Source: Rhizobacter sp. Root1221 (GTDB lineage: Bacteria; Pseudomonadota; Gammaproteobacteria; Burkholderiales; Burkholderiaceae_C). From it: DNA of 64,000 nt. The notes beneath the pieces were generated by a model. That model worked only from the letters and a program-made list of their open reading frames with translations. It searched no databases and was not told the origin of the DNA. The translations under genes were made by a program, and so were the position numbers. The stretch is from positions 187,566 through 251,565 of the forward strand of contig NZ_LMDI01000012.1 of NCBI RefSeq assembly GCF_001425785.1, given 5' to 3'. Shown piece after piece: positions 56,809 to 64,000 of the stretch (position 1 is its first letter; each line of letters begins with the position of its first letter).

Positions 56809-58368
56809 TCAGCTCGCCCGCGCCAGCTTGAACGCCCCCACGAGGCCCGACAGGTGCAGCACCTGGTCCTTCAGGCTTTCGGTGGCGGCGGACGACTCCT
56901 CCACGAGTGCGGCGTTCTGCTGCGTCACCTGGTCGAGCTGGGCCACGGCCTGGTTGACCTGGCCGATGCCGTCGCTCTGTTCGAGGGCTGCGGTGCTGAT
57001 CTCGCGCACGATCTCCGTCACTCGCCGGACCGACAGCACCACCTCGGCCATCGTCGTGCCGGCGTCACGCACGAGGCTCGTGCCCGATTCGACCTGCTGC
57101 GTGCTGGACTGGATCAGGACCTTGATCTCGCGGGCGGCGTTCGCCGACCGTTGGGCCAGGCTGCGCACTTCGCTCGCCACCACCGCAAAGCCGCGGCCCT
57201 GCTCGCCGGCGCGGGCGGCCTCCACCGCGGCGTTCAGCGCGAGGATGTTGGTCTGGAACGCAATGCCGTCGATGACCCCGATGATGTCGGCGATGCGGGC
57301 CGATGCGGCTGCGATGCCGTCCATCGTGTGAACCACCTTCGACACCACCTCACCACCGCGTTCGGCCACGCCGGACGCGGACGTCGCGAGGTCGCTGGCC
57401 TGCCGCGCGGCGTCCGCGCTCTGGCGCACGGTGGCGGTCAGCTGCTCCATGCTCGACGCGGTCTGCTGCAGGCTCGATGCCGCTTGCTCCGTGCGCGAAG
57501 ACAGATCGAGGTTGCCTGCGGCGATCTCGGCGCTGGCAGTGGTGATGGACTCGCTGGCCCCCTGCACGTTGGCCACCAGGTCGGCCAGCCGCACCTGCAT
57601 CGTGCTCAGGTCGGCCACCAGGGTCTGCATCTCGTTGCGGCGTTCGTCCGCGACGGCGGCGGCGGTCAGGTCGCCCCCCGCCACCCGCTCGGCCCGGCGC
57701 GAGGCCTCGGCCAGCGGCCGCGTGATGGAGCGCGACAGTGCCCAGGCACAGCCGGCGGCCAGCAACACGCCGATGGCGATGCCGCCGGCCAGCATCGCGA
57801 TGCCGGTGTGGTGGCTGGCGTCGGCCTGGGCCCGCTCGTGCTCGACGCGTTGGCGCTGGTACTGGGCGAGGGCCTCCACCGCGGTCGCGTAGCCGGTGGC
57901 GGCCGGCCGCAGCTTGGACTGGATCTCCTCGTCCGTGATGGCCTCACCGGCGCCCTTCTTCTTCACCAGCGCGTTGCGCACGTCGCGAAAGGCATCGCCC
58001 GCGGTGTCGATGTCCGCGAAGAGGCGCTTGGTCTCGTCGGTGTCGGCCAGGTCTTCGAGGGCCTTGCGGACGACCTCCGAACGGGCGGAGGTCACCTTGC
58101 GGTCGGCATTGATGCGGGCCGCGTAGGCCGGGTCGTCGATCTCGAGCAGGGTTTCGGCGCGCACCGAACTGAGCACGACGATGGCCTGCAGTTCCCGCGC
58201 GAGCAGGGCCCGCTCGGCCGAGGGGCCACCGAGGTCGCTGGCGATGGCGTGGAGGGTGTCCAGCCGCCAGATGCCGATGCCCGCGGCGGCGGACATGACA
58301 AGCAGCACCAGGGCGAACGCCACGGCCAGGCGGGGACCGAGGCGGAGTCGATCGAAGAGGGATTGCAT
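56809..58368 (-). CDS. Methyl-accepting chemotaxis protein (4-helix-bundle sensor)
   Basis: A 519 aa chemoreceptor. A membrane helix ([20 protein letters not shown], about 14-33) is followed by a periplasmic four-helix bundle to about residue 190, a second helix ([23 protein letters not shown]), a HAMP domain ([22 protein letters not shown]) and the signalling hairpin with the invariant tip [36 protein letters not shown]. There is no C-terminal CheR-binding pentapeptide. The ligand is unknown. Confidence 0.95.
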   Translation of the reverse strand: MQSLFDRLRLGPRLAVAFALVLLVMSAAAGIGIWRLDTLHAIASDLGGPSAERALLARELQAIVVLSSVRAETLLEIDDPAYAARINADRKVTSARSEVVRKALEDLADTDETKRLFADIDTAGDAFRDVRNALVKKKGAGEAITDEEIQSKLRPAATGYATAVEALAQYQRQRVEHERAQADASHHTGIAMLAGGIAIGVLLAAGCAWALSRSITRPLAEASRRAERVAGGDLTAAAVADERRNEMQTLVADLSTMQVRLADLVANVQGASESITTASAEIAAGNLDLSSRTEQAASSLQQTASSMEQLTATVRQSADAARQASDLATSASGVAERGGEVVSKVVHTMDGIAAASARIADIIGVIDGIAFQTNILALNAAVEAARAGEQGRGFAVVASEVRSLAQRSANAAREIKVLIQSSTQQVESGTSLVRDAGTTMAEVVLSVRRVTEIVREISTAALEQSDGIGQVNQAVAQLDQVTQQNAALVEESSAATESLKDQVLHLSGLVGAFKLARAS

Positions 58369-58495
58369 GTGGGAGCTCCAGGACAATGAGGGCGTTCCCC
58401 TGCACCCACGGCAGGGGACCAGCCCCGTCCATATCGGACGGAACGCGGCGAAGTTGAGGGTATTTGCCTAGGGGTCTGCGCAGACGGGCAACGCT

Positions 58496-58777
58496 TCAGC
58501 CGTTGCCACCCAACCAGCGGACAAGCCGCTGCTCGCACGTTTTCAGCACCACGTAGGCCGCGGCACACAGGTAAGCGGTCACGAGCAGTTCCAGCGACTG
58601 GTGCAACGCACCGTCCATCACCGCCTGCCAGCCGTGGTCGGCCAGCAGGTGGAAGTTCGCGATGACCAGGAACCCGAGGTTCAGCGTGCCGGCGCCGAAG
58701 GCCAGGAGGCTGAGTCCCAGGGTGGCGAACGTGAGCCACCGCCGGGACAGGACGTGTCGTTGGAACAGCGTGTTCAT
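58496..58777 (-). CDS. Small membrane protein of unknown function
   Basis: A 93 aa protein with two predicted transmembrane helices (LTFATLGLSLLAFGAGTLNLGFLVIANFHLL and LLVTAYLCAAAYVVLKTC). ATG 58777 (MNTLFQRHVLSRR) has GGAGAGGG upstream. I do not recognise the family. It is 56 bases before the DUF1348 gene's stop in the same direction and could be read from the same transcript. Confidence 0.6.
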   Translation of the reverse strand: MNTLFQRHVLSRRWLTFATLGLSLLAFGAGTLNLGFLVIANFHLLADHGWQAVMDGALHQSLELLVTAYLCAAAYVVLKTCEQRLVRWLGGNG

Positions 58778-58833
58778 GGTCAGGGCCCTCTCCACCGGTG
58801 GTCGGGTGCCGGTGTGCTGTTCTTACAAGAAGT

Positions 58834-59301
58834 TCAGCAGCCCAGCGCCGTCAGGCCGGGGTGTTCGTCCGGGCGCCGTCCGGCGGGCCAATGGAACTTG
58901 CGGTCCGCCTCGGCGATGGGCAGGTCGTTGATGCTCGCGTGCCGGTCGGTCATGAGGCCGTTGTCATCGAAGGACCAGTTTTCGTTGCCGTAGCTGCGAT
59001 ACCACTGGCCGGTGTCGTCGTGCCACTCGTAGGCGAAGCGCACCGCGATGCGGTTGCCGTCGAACGCCCACAACTCCTTGATGAGCCGGTAGTCCAGCTC
59101 GCGCACCCACTTGCGCTGCAGGAACGCCTCGACCTGTTCGCGTCCGGTGACGAACTCGGCGCGGTTGCGCCAGCGGGTGTCGGGCGTGTAGGCCAGGGCC
59201 ACCCGGGCTGGGTCGCGGCTGTTCCAGCCGTCCTCGGCCAGGCGAACCTTCTGGCGGGCGGTAGTCTCGGTGAACGGGGGAAGCGGGGGGCGCTGGCTCA
59301 T
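58834..59301 (-). CDS. DUF1348 (SnoaL/NTF2-like) protein
   Basis: A 155 aa NTF2-like fold protein; the family signature is [32 protein letters not shown] and the closing region [23 protein letters not shown]. Members are often under TetR control and linked to oxidative or xenobiotic stress, without a defined reaction. The start has CGGAG upstream. Its -10 box overlaps operator 1 of the divergent TetR gene. Confidence 0.88.
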   Translation of the reverse strand: MSQRPPLPPFTETTARQKVRLAEDGWNSRDPARVALAYTPDTRWRNRAEFVTGREQVEAFLQRKWVRELDYRLIKELWAFDGNRIAVRFAYEWHDDTGQWYRSYGNENWSFDDNGLMTDRHASINDLPIAEADRKFHWPAGRRPDEHPGLTALGC

Positions 59302-59317
59302 GAGGGGCTCCGGAGTG

Positions 59318-59377
59318 AATGTAGACAGGTCTGTCTACGGTTGCACTCTAGTGCATGTAGACAGACCTGTCTACAAT
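59318..59377. promoter_or_regulatory. Twin TetR operators overlapping both divergent promoters
   Basis: Operator 1 is GTAGACAG-GT-CTGTCTAC (59321-59338); operator 2 is GTAGACAG-AC-CTGTCTAC (59357-59374), the exact reverse complement of operator 1. Between them lies TGCACT-CT-AGTGCA (59342-59355). The -10 boxes TACATT (minus strand, 59323-59318) and TACAAT (plus, 59372-59377) each begin inside an operator arm, so repressor binding would block both genes. Confidence 0.85.
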
Positions 59378-59382
59378 GGGGC

Positions 59383-59958
59383 ATGACCTCGACCGACCTG
59401 TCCGGGCGCCCGGCCCGCGAACGCATCCTGCTGACGGCCCACGACCTCTTCTACCGGGACGGCATCCGGGCCACGGGCATCGACCGCGTGATCGCCGAGG
59501 CCGGGGTCACGAAGGTGACCTTCTACCGGCACTTCCCGAGCAAGAACGACCTGGTGCTGGCCTTCCTCGCGCACCGCCACGGCGTGTGGATGGATTGGTT
59601 CGTGGGGGCCCTGCAGCGCCATGCCCCGCAGCGTGGGGCCCCGCCCGTCGAGGCCGTCGTGCCGGCGCTGCGTGAATGGCTGGCCTCGGACACCTACCGC
59701 GGCTGCGCGTTCATCAACGCCACGGCCGAACTGGGCACCACGCTGCCTGAGGCACTGGCGGCCGTGCGGCAGCACAAGGCCGACATGACAGCCGCCATCG
59801 CGCCGCTGCTGCCCGCGGGCCGCGGCCGCAAGGCCGATGCCGAGGCGGTGGCACTGGCCGTTGATGGTGCGATCGTGCGTGCGCAGATCGACGGCTCGCC
59901 CGACGCCGCGGTGCGTGCGCTGGCGCGCCTGTTGCGGGGCTTCGGGGCAGGGCACTAG
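59383..59958 (+). CDS. TetR-family transcriptional repressor
   Basis: A 191 aa regulator with an N-terminal TetR helix-turn-helix (ILLTAHDLFYRDGIRATGIDRVIAEAGVTKVTFYRHFPSKNDLV, residues about 15-58) and a C-terminal ligand domain (YRGCAFINATAELG). ATG 59383 is five bases after a TACAAT box and lacks a usual Shine-Dalgarno, so the message may be leaderless. It very likely binds the two GTAGACAG palindromes between itself and the DUF1348 gene, controlling both. Confidence 0.92.
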   Translation: MTSTDLSGRPARERILLTAHDLFYRDGIRATGIDRVIAEAGVTKVTFYRHFPSKNDLVLAFLAHRHGVWMDWFVGALQRHAPQRGAPPVEAVVPALREWLASDTYRGCAFINATAELGTTLPEALAAVRQHKADMTAAIAPLLPAGRGRKADAEAVALAVDGAIVRAQIDGSPDAAVRALARLLRGFGAGH

Positions 59959-59981
59959 GCCGTCCAGTCGCCGCCACTCTG

Positions 59982-60038
59982 TGCACCATTGGCGTGCATC
60001 TCGAGGCCAATGGAAAATGTCAAGCACCGTAAAGGTGC
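59982..60038. promoter_or_regulatory. Two NtrC-type enhancer sites
   Basis: TGCACC-ATTGG-CGTGCA (59982-59998) and GCACC-GTAAA-GGTGC (60024-60038) match the NtrC dyad TGCACC-N5-GGTGCA with at most one or two mismatches. Their centres are about 41 bases apart, close to four helical turns, and lie roughly 100-140 bases before the predicted transcription start. Confidence 0.75.
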
Positions 60039-60101
60039 CTGTCGTGCTCGACGAGGGGGCAAAAGGGTCGATCATGGGGCATGCTCCCGTGTGAATGGGC
60101 A

Positions 60102-60117
60102 TGGCACAGAAGCTGCA
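60102..60117 (+). promoter_or_regulatory. Sigma-54 (RpoN) promoter
   Basis: TGGCAC-AGAAG-CTGCA has the invariant GG and GC at the -24 and -12 positions with correct spacing. It is 48 bases before the TorF-like gene and downstream of the NtrC sites. Confidence 0.8.
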
Positions 60118-60165
60118 GAACGGGTTTCGGAAGAATTACCCAACTGTTCAACGGAGTCCCCCTCA

Positions 60166-60888
60166 ATGAAGAAATCGCTTGTTTGTCTGTCGGTGCTGGC
60201 CTCGGTCGTGGGCGCTGTCCACGCAGAAGAAGCTCCCGCCGTCACGTCGAACCTGACGCTGACCACGAAGTACAAGTACCGTGGCCAGGACCAAAGCAAT
60301 TCGGACAAGACGGTTGCACCGGCTCTCCAGGGCGGATTTGACTATTCGAAGAACGGTTTCTACGTCGGCAACTGGAACTCGAGCATCGGCTTCGTCAGCG
60401 GCACCGACCTCGAGATGGACTTCTACGGCGGCTACAAGGGCCAGATCACCCCCGACTTCGGTTTCGACGTCGGCGCCCTGCGTTACCAGTACCCGCAAGG
60501 CGCCGTCTTCAACACCACCGAACTCTATGGCGCCGTGTCGTGGAGCATCGTGACGGCCAAGCTGTCGTACACCGTGTCGAAGCGCTACTTCGGCATCGAA
60601 GAAGCCCGCGGCACGCTCTACGCCGACCTGTCGGCCAACTATGAGCTGGTCAAGGGCGTCACGCTCAACGCCCACCTGGGCGCCACCCGCTTCTCCGACG
60701 ACGCACACGATGCGGTGGCGGCGGCCGGCGGCACCCTCGCCAACTACGTCGACTACAAGGTCGGTGCCACCTACGACATCGGCTCGGGCTTCTCGGCCGC
60801 AGCGGCCTACGCCGGCGGCAACAAGAAGGATGCCTGGGGCGACGTGAACAAGGGTCGCCTGATCGTGTCCATCACGAAGGCGATGTGA
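60166..60888 (+). CDS. TorF-family putative outer-membrane porin
   Basis: A 240 aa exported beta-barrel-like protein of the Gcw_chp / TIGR02001 (TorF) family, with a Sec signal (MKKSLVCLSVLASVVGAVHA) and alternating strands (NLTLTTKYKYRGQDQSNSDK, FDYSKNGFYVGNWNSSIGF). The family regularly precedes glnK-amtB in beta-proteobacteria, implying a role in outer-membrane entry of nitrogen sources; that is inferred. ATG 60166 has CGGAG upstream. The sigma-54/NtrC elements upstream predict induction on nitrogen limitation. Confidence 0.88.
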   Translation: MKKSLVCLSVLASVVGAVHAEEAPAVTSNLTLTTKYKYRGQDQSNSDKTVAPALQGGFDYSKNGFYVGNWNSSIGFVSGTDLEMDFYGGYKGQITPDFGFDVGALRYQYPQGAVFNTTELYGAVSWSIVTAKLSYTVSKRYFGIEEARGTLYADLSANYELVKGVTLNAHLGATRFSDDAHDAVAAAGGTLANYVDYKVGATYDIGSGFSAAAAYAGGNKKDAWGDVNKGRLIVSITKAM

Positions 60889-60931
60889 GGGGCCGGCCTG
60901 GCCGGATGCAAGCAAGCGGGAAACAAACTAG

Positions 60932-61279
<348 letters not shown>

Positions 61280-61298
61280 CGGTCCGAGAAAGACAACC

Positions 61299-62819
61299 AT
61301 GAAAAAATTGATCGCTTCACTCGTCCTGGGCCTGTCGGTCCTGGGCTTTGCAGGGGGTGTCTCCGCACAAGACGCCGCCGCCTCCGCGCCGGAAGCCGCT
61401 GCTTCCGTGGCCGCCACGGCCGCGCCTGCCGCAGCTCCCGCCGCTGCTGCGCCGGCCGACGCGGCATCTGCCGCACCGGCCGCTGCCGCGCCGGTGGCCA
61501 ACAAGGGCGACGTGGCCTGGGTCGCCGTATCCACGCTGCTCGTCATCCTGATGACCATCCCCGGCCTCGCGCTGTTCTACGGCGGCCTCGTGCGCAGCAA
61601 GAACATGCTGTCGGTGCTGATGCAGATCCTGGTGACGTTCTCGCTCATCGTGGTGCTGTGGATGGTCTACGGCTACAGCCTCGCGTTCTCCGAAGGCAAC
61701 GCGTTCATCGGTGGCCTCGACCGGTTGTTCATGAAGGGCCTGTTCAACGCCGCAGACGGTACGTTTGCCATGGGCGCCACGTTCAGCAAGGGTGTCTACA
61801 TCCCTGAAATGCTGTTCGTTGCCTTCCAGGCCACGTTCGCCGGCATCACCTGCTGCCTGATCGTCGGCGCCTTCGCCGAGCGCATCAAGTTCTCGGCCGT
61901 GCTGCTGTTCATGGTGCTGTGGTTCACGTTCAGCTACGCCCCGATCGCCCACATGGTGTGGTTCTGGATGGGTCCGGACGCCTACTCGGCCGCCTCCGTG
62001 GTGGAAGAGATGAATGGCAAGGCCGGTTTCCTGTGGCAGATGGGCGCGCTCGACTTCGCGGGCGGCACCGTGGTGCACATCAACGCGGCCGTCGCTGGCC
62101 TGGTGGGCGCTTTCGTGATCGGCAAGCGTGTCGGCTACGGCAAGGAAGCCTTCACCCCGCACTCGCTGACGCTGACGATGGTCGGTGCCTCGCTGCTGTG
62201 GGTGGGCTGGTTCGGCTTCAACGCCGGTTCGGCACTCGAAGCCGGCAACAGCGCCGTCCTCGCGTTCATGAACACCCTGGGTGCCACCGCCGCCGCCGTG
62301 CTGGCCTGGTGCATCGGCGAAGCGCTGCTCAAGGGCAAGGCCTCGATGCTCGGCGCTGCGTCGGGTGCCGTTGCCGGCCTCGTTGCCATCACGCCGGCCG
62401 CCGGCAACGTCGGCCTGATGGGTGGCCTCGTGATCGGTTTCATCGCCGGTTTCGCCTGCCTGTGGGGTGTGAACGGCCTGAAGCGCCTGCTGGGTGCCGA
62501 TGACTCGCTGGACGTCTTCGGTGTCCACGGTGTCGGCGGCATCGTCGGCGCGCTGCTGACCGGTGTGTTCAACAACCAGGCCCTCGGCGGCCCCGGCCTC
62601 GTCGGCGACTGGGTCACCGCTTCGGTGGTGTCCAACAGCATCGGCGCCCAGGTCTGGATCCAGCTGAAGGCCGTGCTGCTGACCGTCGTCTGGTCCGGTG
62701 TGGTCTCGTTCATCGCCTTCAAGGTCGTGGACCTGGTCATCGGCCTGCGGGTCACGGAAGAAGAAGAACGCGAAGGCCTGGACATCTCGGCCCACGGCGA
62801 GACGGCTTACCACAAGTAA
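61299..62819 (+). CDS. amtB: Ammonium transporter AmtB
   Basis: A 506 aa inner-membrane ammonium channel. After the signal peptide (MKKLIASLVLGLSVLGFAGG, cut near VSAQ) an Ala/Pro-rich segment of about 45 residues precedes the first channel helix (VAWVAVSTLLVILMTIPGLALFYGGLVR). The conserved pore residues appear in DFAGGTVVHINAAVAGLVGA (first pore His) and DDSLDVFGVHGVGGIVGALLTG (second His). The Ala-rich periplasmic N-extension is longer than in E. coli AmtB. It is the last gene of the unit and is followed by a hairpin. Confidence 0.95.
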   Translation: MKKLIASLVLGLSVLGFAGGVSAQDAAASAPEAAASVAATAAPAAAPAAAAPADAASAAPAAAAPVANKGDVAWVAVSTLLVILMTIPGLALFYGGLVRSKNMLSVLMQILVTFSLIVVLWMVYGYSLAFSEGNAFIGGLDRLFMKGLFNAADGTFAMGATFSKGVYIPEMLFVAFQATFAGITCCLIVGAFAERIKFSAVLLFMVLWFTFSYAPIAHMVWFWMGPDAYSAASVVEEMNGKAGFLWQMGALDFAGGTVVHINAAVAGLVGAFVIGKRVGYGKEAFTPHSLTLTMVGASLLWVGWFGFNAGSALEAGNSAVLAFMNTLGATAAAVLAWCIGEALLKGKASMLGAASGAVAGLVAITPAAGNVGLMGGLVIGFIAGFACLWGVNGLKRLLGADDSLDVFGVHGVGGIVGALLTGVFNNQALGGPGLVGDWVTASVVSNSIGAQVWIQLKAVLLTVVWSGVVSFIAFKVVDLVIGLRVTEEEEREGLDISAHGETAYHK

Positions 62820-62866
62820 GCCCTTGCCCCTGCGCCGGGCTCGACCGCCCGGCGCTCCGTTCGACA

Positions 62867-62894
62867 AAAGAGGCCACCGAAAGGTGGCCTCTTT
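62867..62894 (+). terminator. Terminator after amtB
   Basis: AAAGAGGCCACC (62867-62878), a GAAA tetraloop and GGTGGCCTCTTT (62883-62894) form a perfect 12-bp stem. The run of T is short (TTTC), but the stem is strong and A-rich on its 5' side, so it may work on both strands. Confidence 0.75.
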
Positions 62895-62952
62895 CATGGG
62901 CGGCCCATCGGTGGGGGGCGGCTTGCAGCTGCCGCCGTCGCCCCCACATGCC

Positions 62953-62958
62953 TAGAAT
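62953..62958 (+). promoter_or_regulatory. -10 box of gshA
   Basis: TAGAAT 32 bases before the gshA ATG at 62991 predicts a normal short leader, in contrast to the leaderless-type sites elsewhere. Confidence 0.4.
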
Positions 62959-62990
62959 CTCCGCATCGACGCGATTCTTTCGGGCTCCCC

Positions 62991-64000
62991 ATGGTTCCTC
63001 ACCTCATCACCGCCCTCAACGGCCCGATCAATGAACTCGAGCAGCGCATCCTCGAATCGCTGCCTGCCATCGAACGCTGGTTCCGCCTCGAATGGATGGA
63101 ACACACGCCTCCGTTCTACACGTCGGTGGACGTGCGCAACGCCGGGTACAAGCTCGCGCCGGTCGACACCAACCTCTTCCCCGGAGGCTTCAACAACCTC
63201 ACCGCCGAGATGCTGCCACTGGCGGTGCAGGCGGCCATGGCTGCCATCGAAAAGATCTGCCCAGAGGCCAAGAACCTGCTGCTGATCCCCGAGAAACACA
63301 CCCGGAACAGCTTCTACCTGGCCAACGTGGCCCGCCTGAAACAGATCTTCCACCAGGCCGGCCTCAACGTGCGCCTGGGCACCCTTGACGACACCATCAC
63401 GGCCCCCACGCCGATCGACCTGCCCGACGGTACGTCGCTCACGGTCGAACCCCTGGTGCGCACGCGCGGCCGCCTCGGCCTGAAGGACTTCGACCCCTGC
63501 ACCATCCTGCTCAACAACGACCTGTCGGCCGGGTTGCCGAAGGTGCTCGAGGGCCTGCACGAGCAGTACCTGCTGCCGCCACTGCACGCCGGCTGGGCGG
63601 TGCGCCGCAAGACCAACCACTTCCAGGCCTACGAGGAGGTGGCGAAGAAGTTCGCGAAGCTGCTGGGCATGGACCCGTGGCTCATCAACCCCATGTTCGC
63701 CCGCTGCGGCGAGATCAACTTCACCGCCGGCACCGGCCAGGACGAACTGGCCACGCAGGCCGAGGCGCTGCTCGCGAAGATCCGCCGCAAGCACAAGGAA
63801 TACGGGATCCAGGAGAAGCCGTTCCTGATCGTGAAGGCGGACGCTGGCACCTACGGCATGGGCATCATGACCGTGCGCGACCCGAAGGACCTCGCCGACC
63901 TGACCCGCAAGACGCGCAACAAAATGAGCGTCATCAAGGACGGGCAGGAGGTCAGCGAGGTGATCCTGCAGGAAGGAGTGCCCACATACGAACGTGTCAA
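62991..64000 (+). CDS. gshA: Glutamate-cysteine ligase (3' end outside window)
   Basis: The first enzyme of glutathione synthesis, joining glutamate and cysteine with ATP. The visible 336 residues match the beta-proteobacterial GshA type: MEHTPPFYTSVDVRNAGYKLA, PVDTNLFPGGFNNLTAEML, PEKHTRNSFYLANVARLKQIF and FLIVKADAGTYGMGIMTV (ATP-grasp-like region). It is not the E. coli-type GshA. The gene runs off the window edge. The order amtB-gshA is common in Burkholderiales. Confidence 0.93.
   Translation, partial: MVPHLITALNGPINELEQRILESLPAIERWFRLEWMEHTPPFYTSVDVRNAGYKLAPVDTNLFPGGFNNLTAEMLPLAVQAAMAAIEKICPEAKNLLLIPEKHTRNSFYLANVARLKQIFHQAGLNVRLGTLDDTITAPTPIDLPDGTSLTVEPLVRTRGRLGLKDFDPCTILLNNDLSAGLPKVLEGLHEQYLLPPLHAGWAVRRKTNHFQAYEEVAKKFAKLLGMDPWLINPMFARCGEINFTAGTGQDELATQAEALLAKIRRKHKEYGIQEKPFLIVKADAGTYGMGIMTVRDPKDLADLTRKTRNKMSVIKDGQEVSEVILQEGVPTYERV

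Overview
The window is GC-rich, densely packed chromosomal DNA. By eye about two thirds of bases are G+C, with strong third-position G/C bias. It most likely comes from a betaproteobacterium of the order Burkholderiales. Supporting marks are the porin opening MKKSLLALA, a PhaM-type PHB granule protein, DUF3567 and DUF3108 proteins, the pilT / cyclic-nucleotide-binding protein / pilU cluster, a two-piece methionine synthase, and the order glnK-amtB-gshA. A family such as Sphaerotilaceae or Comamonadaceae is plausible but not proven. I see no rRNA, tRNA, CRISPR array, transposase or prophage gene.

Layout. 1-5.1 kb: end of prfC, ubiA, proC, a LysR regulator divergent from a tautomerase, and the PLP-homeostasis gene yggS. 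5.2-9.0 kb: twitching-motility ATPases pilT and pilU with a CNB-domain protein between them, then a beta-hydroxyacid dehydrogenase. 9.1-11.7 kb: yraN-diaA-dolP (envelope and replication control) divergent from rsmI. 11.7-17.1 kb: a small secreted protein, tldD, a DAHP synthase gene preceded by an apparent aromatic leader-peptide attenuator, an EF-hand protein, a WYL-type regulator and a VOC protein. 17.1-27.2 kb: a full glycerol regulon, glpR-glpK on the minus strand and glpD plus a glpSTPQ-DUF2160-glpV ABC glycerol importer on the plus strand. 27.2-28.9 kb: an AT-richer patch with an orphan small gene, then a general porin. 29.0-34.7 kb: minus-strand run phaM, FIST sensor protein, glcD, glcE, glcF (glycolate oxidase). 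34.7-38.6 kb: GumN/TraB protein, retropepsin-like protease, FAA hydrolase, DUF3108 and DUF3567 proteins. 38.7-43.3 kb: an orphan two-domain AAA+ ATPase and an MHYT-GGDEF-EAL protein. 43.4-48.1 kb: split metH, the two halves separated by an antisense OmpA-like lipoprotein, with a probable S-adenosylhomocysteine (SAH) riboswitch before the second half. 48.3-51.5 kb: an exported DUF1800/DUF1501 pair. 51.5-59.9 kb: comM, a PEP-CTERM protein, a GST, DUF2071 and DUF899 proteins, a chemoreceptor, a small membrane protein, and a DUF1348/TetR divergent pair with elaborate operators. 60-64 kb: an NtrC/sigma-54 controlled TorF-like porin, glnK and amtB, then the start of gshA.

The most notable regulatory observations are an attenuator upstream of aroG with the peptide core FFGFYFW and competing hairpins, the SAH riboswitch on half of a split metH, nested palindromes between a TetR gene and its neighbour, paired NtrC sites with a sigma-54 promoter, and a recurring -10-like motif 5-7 bases before ATG codons that suggests leaderless transcripts. 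The most notable protein-level observation is that the two glycerol-importer ATPases carry complementary defects (H-loop in one, LSGGQ signature in the other), implying one functional and one degenerate ATP site.
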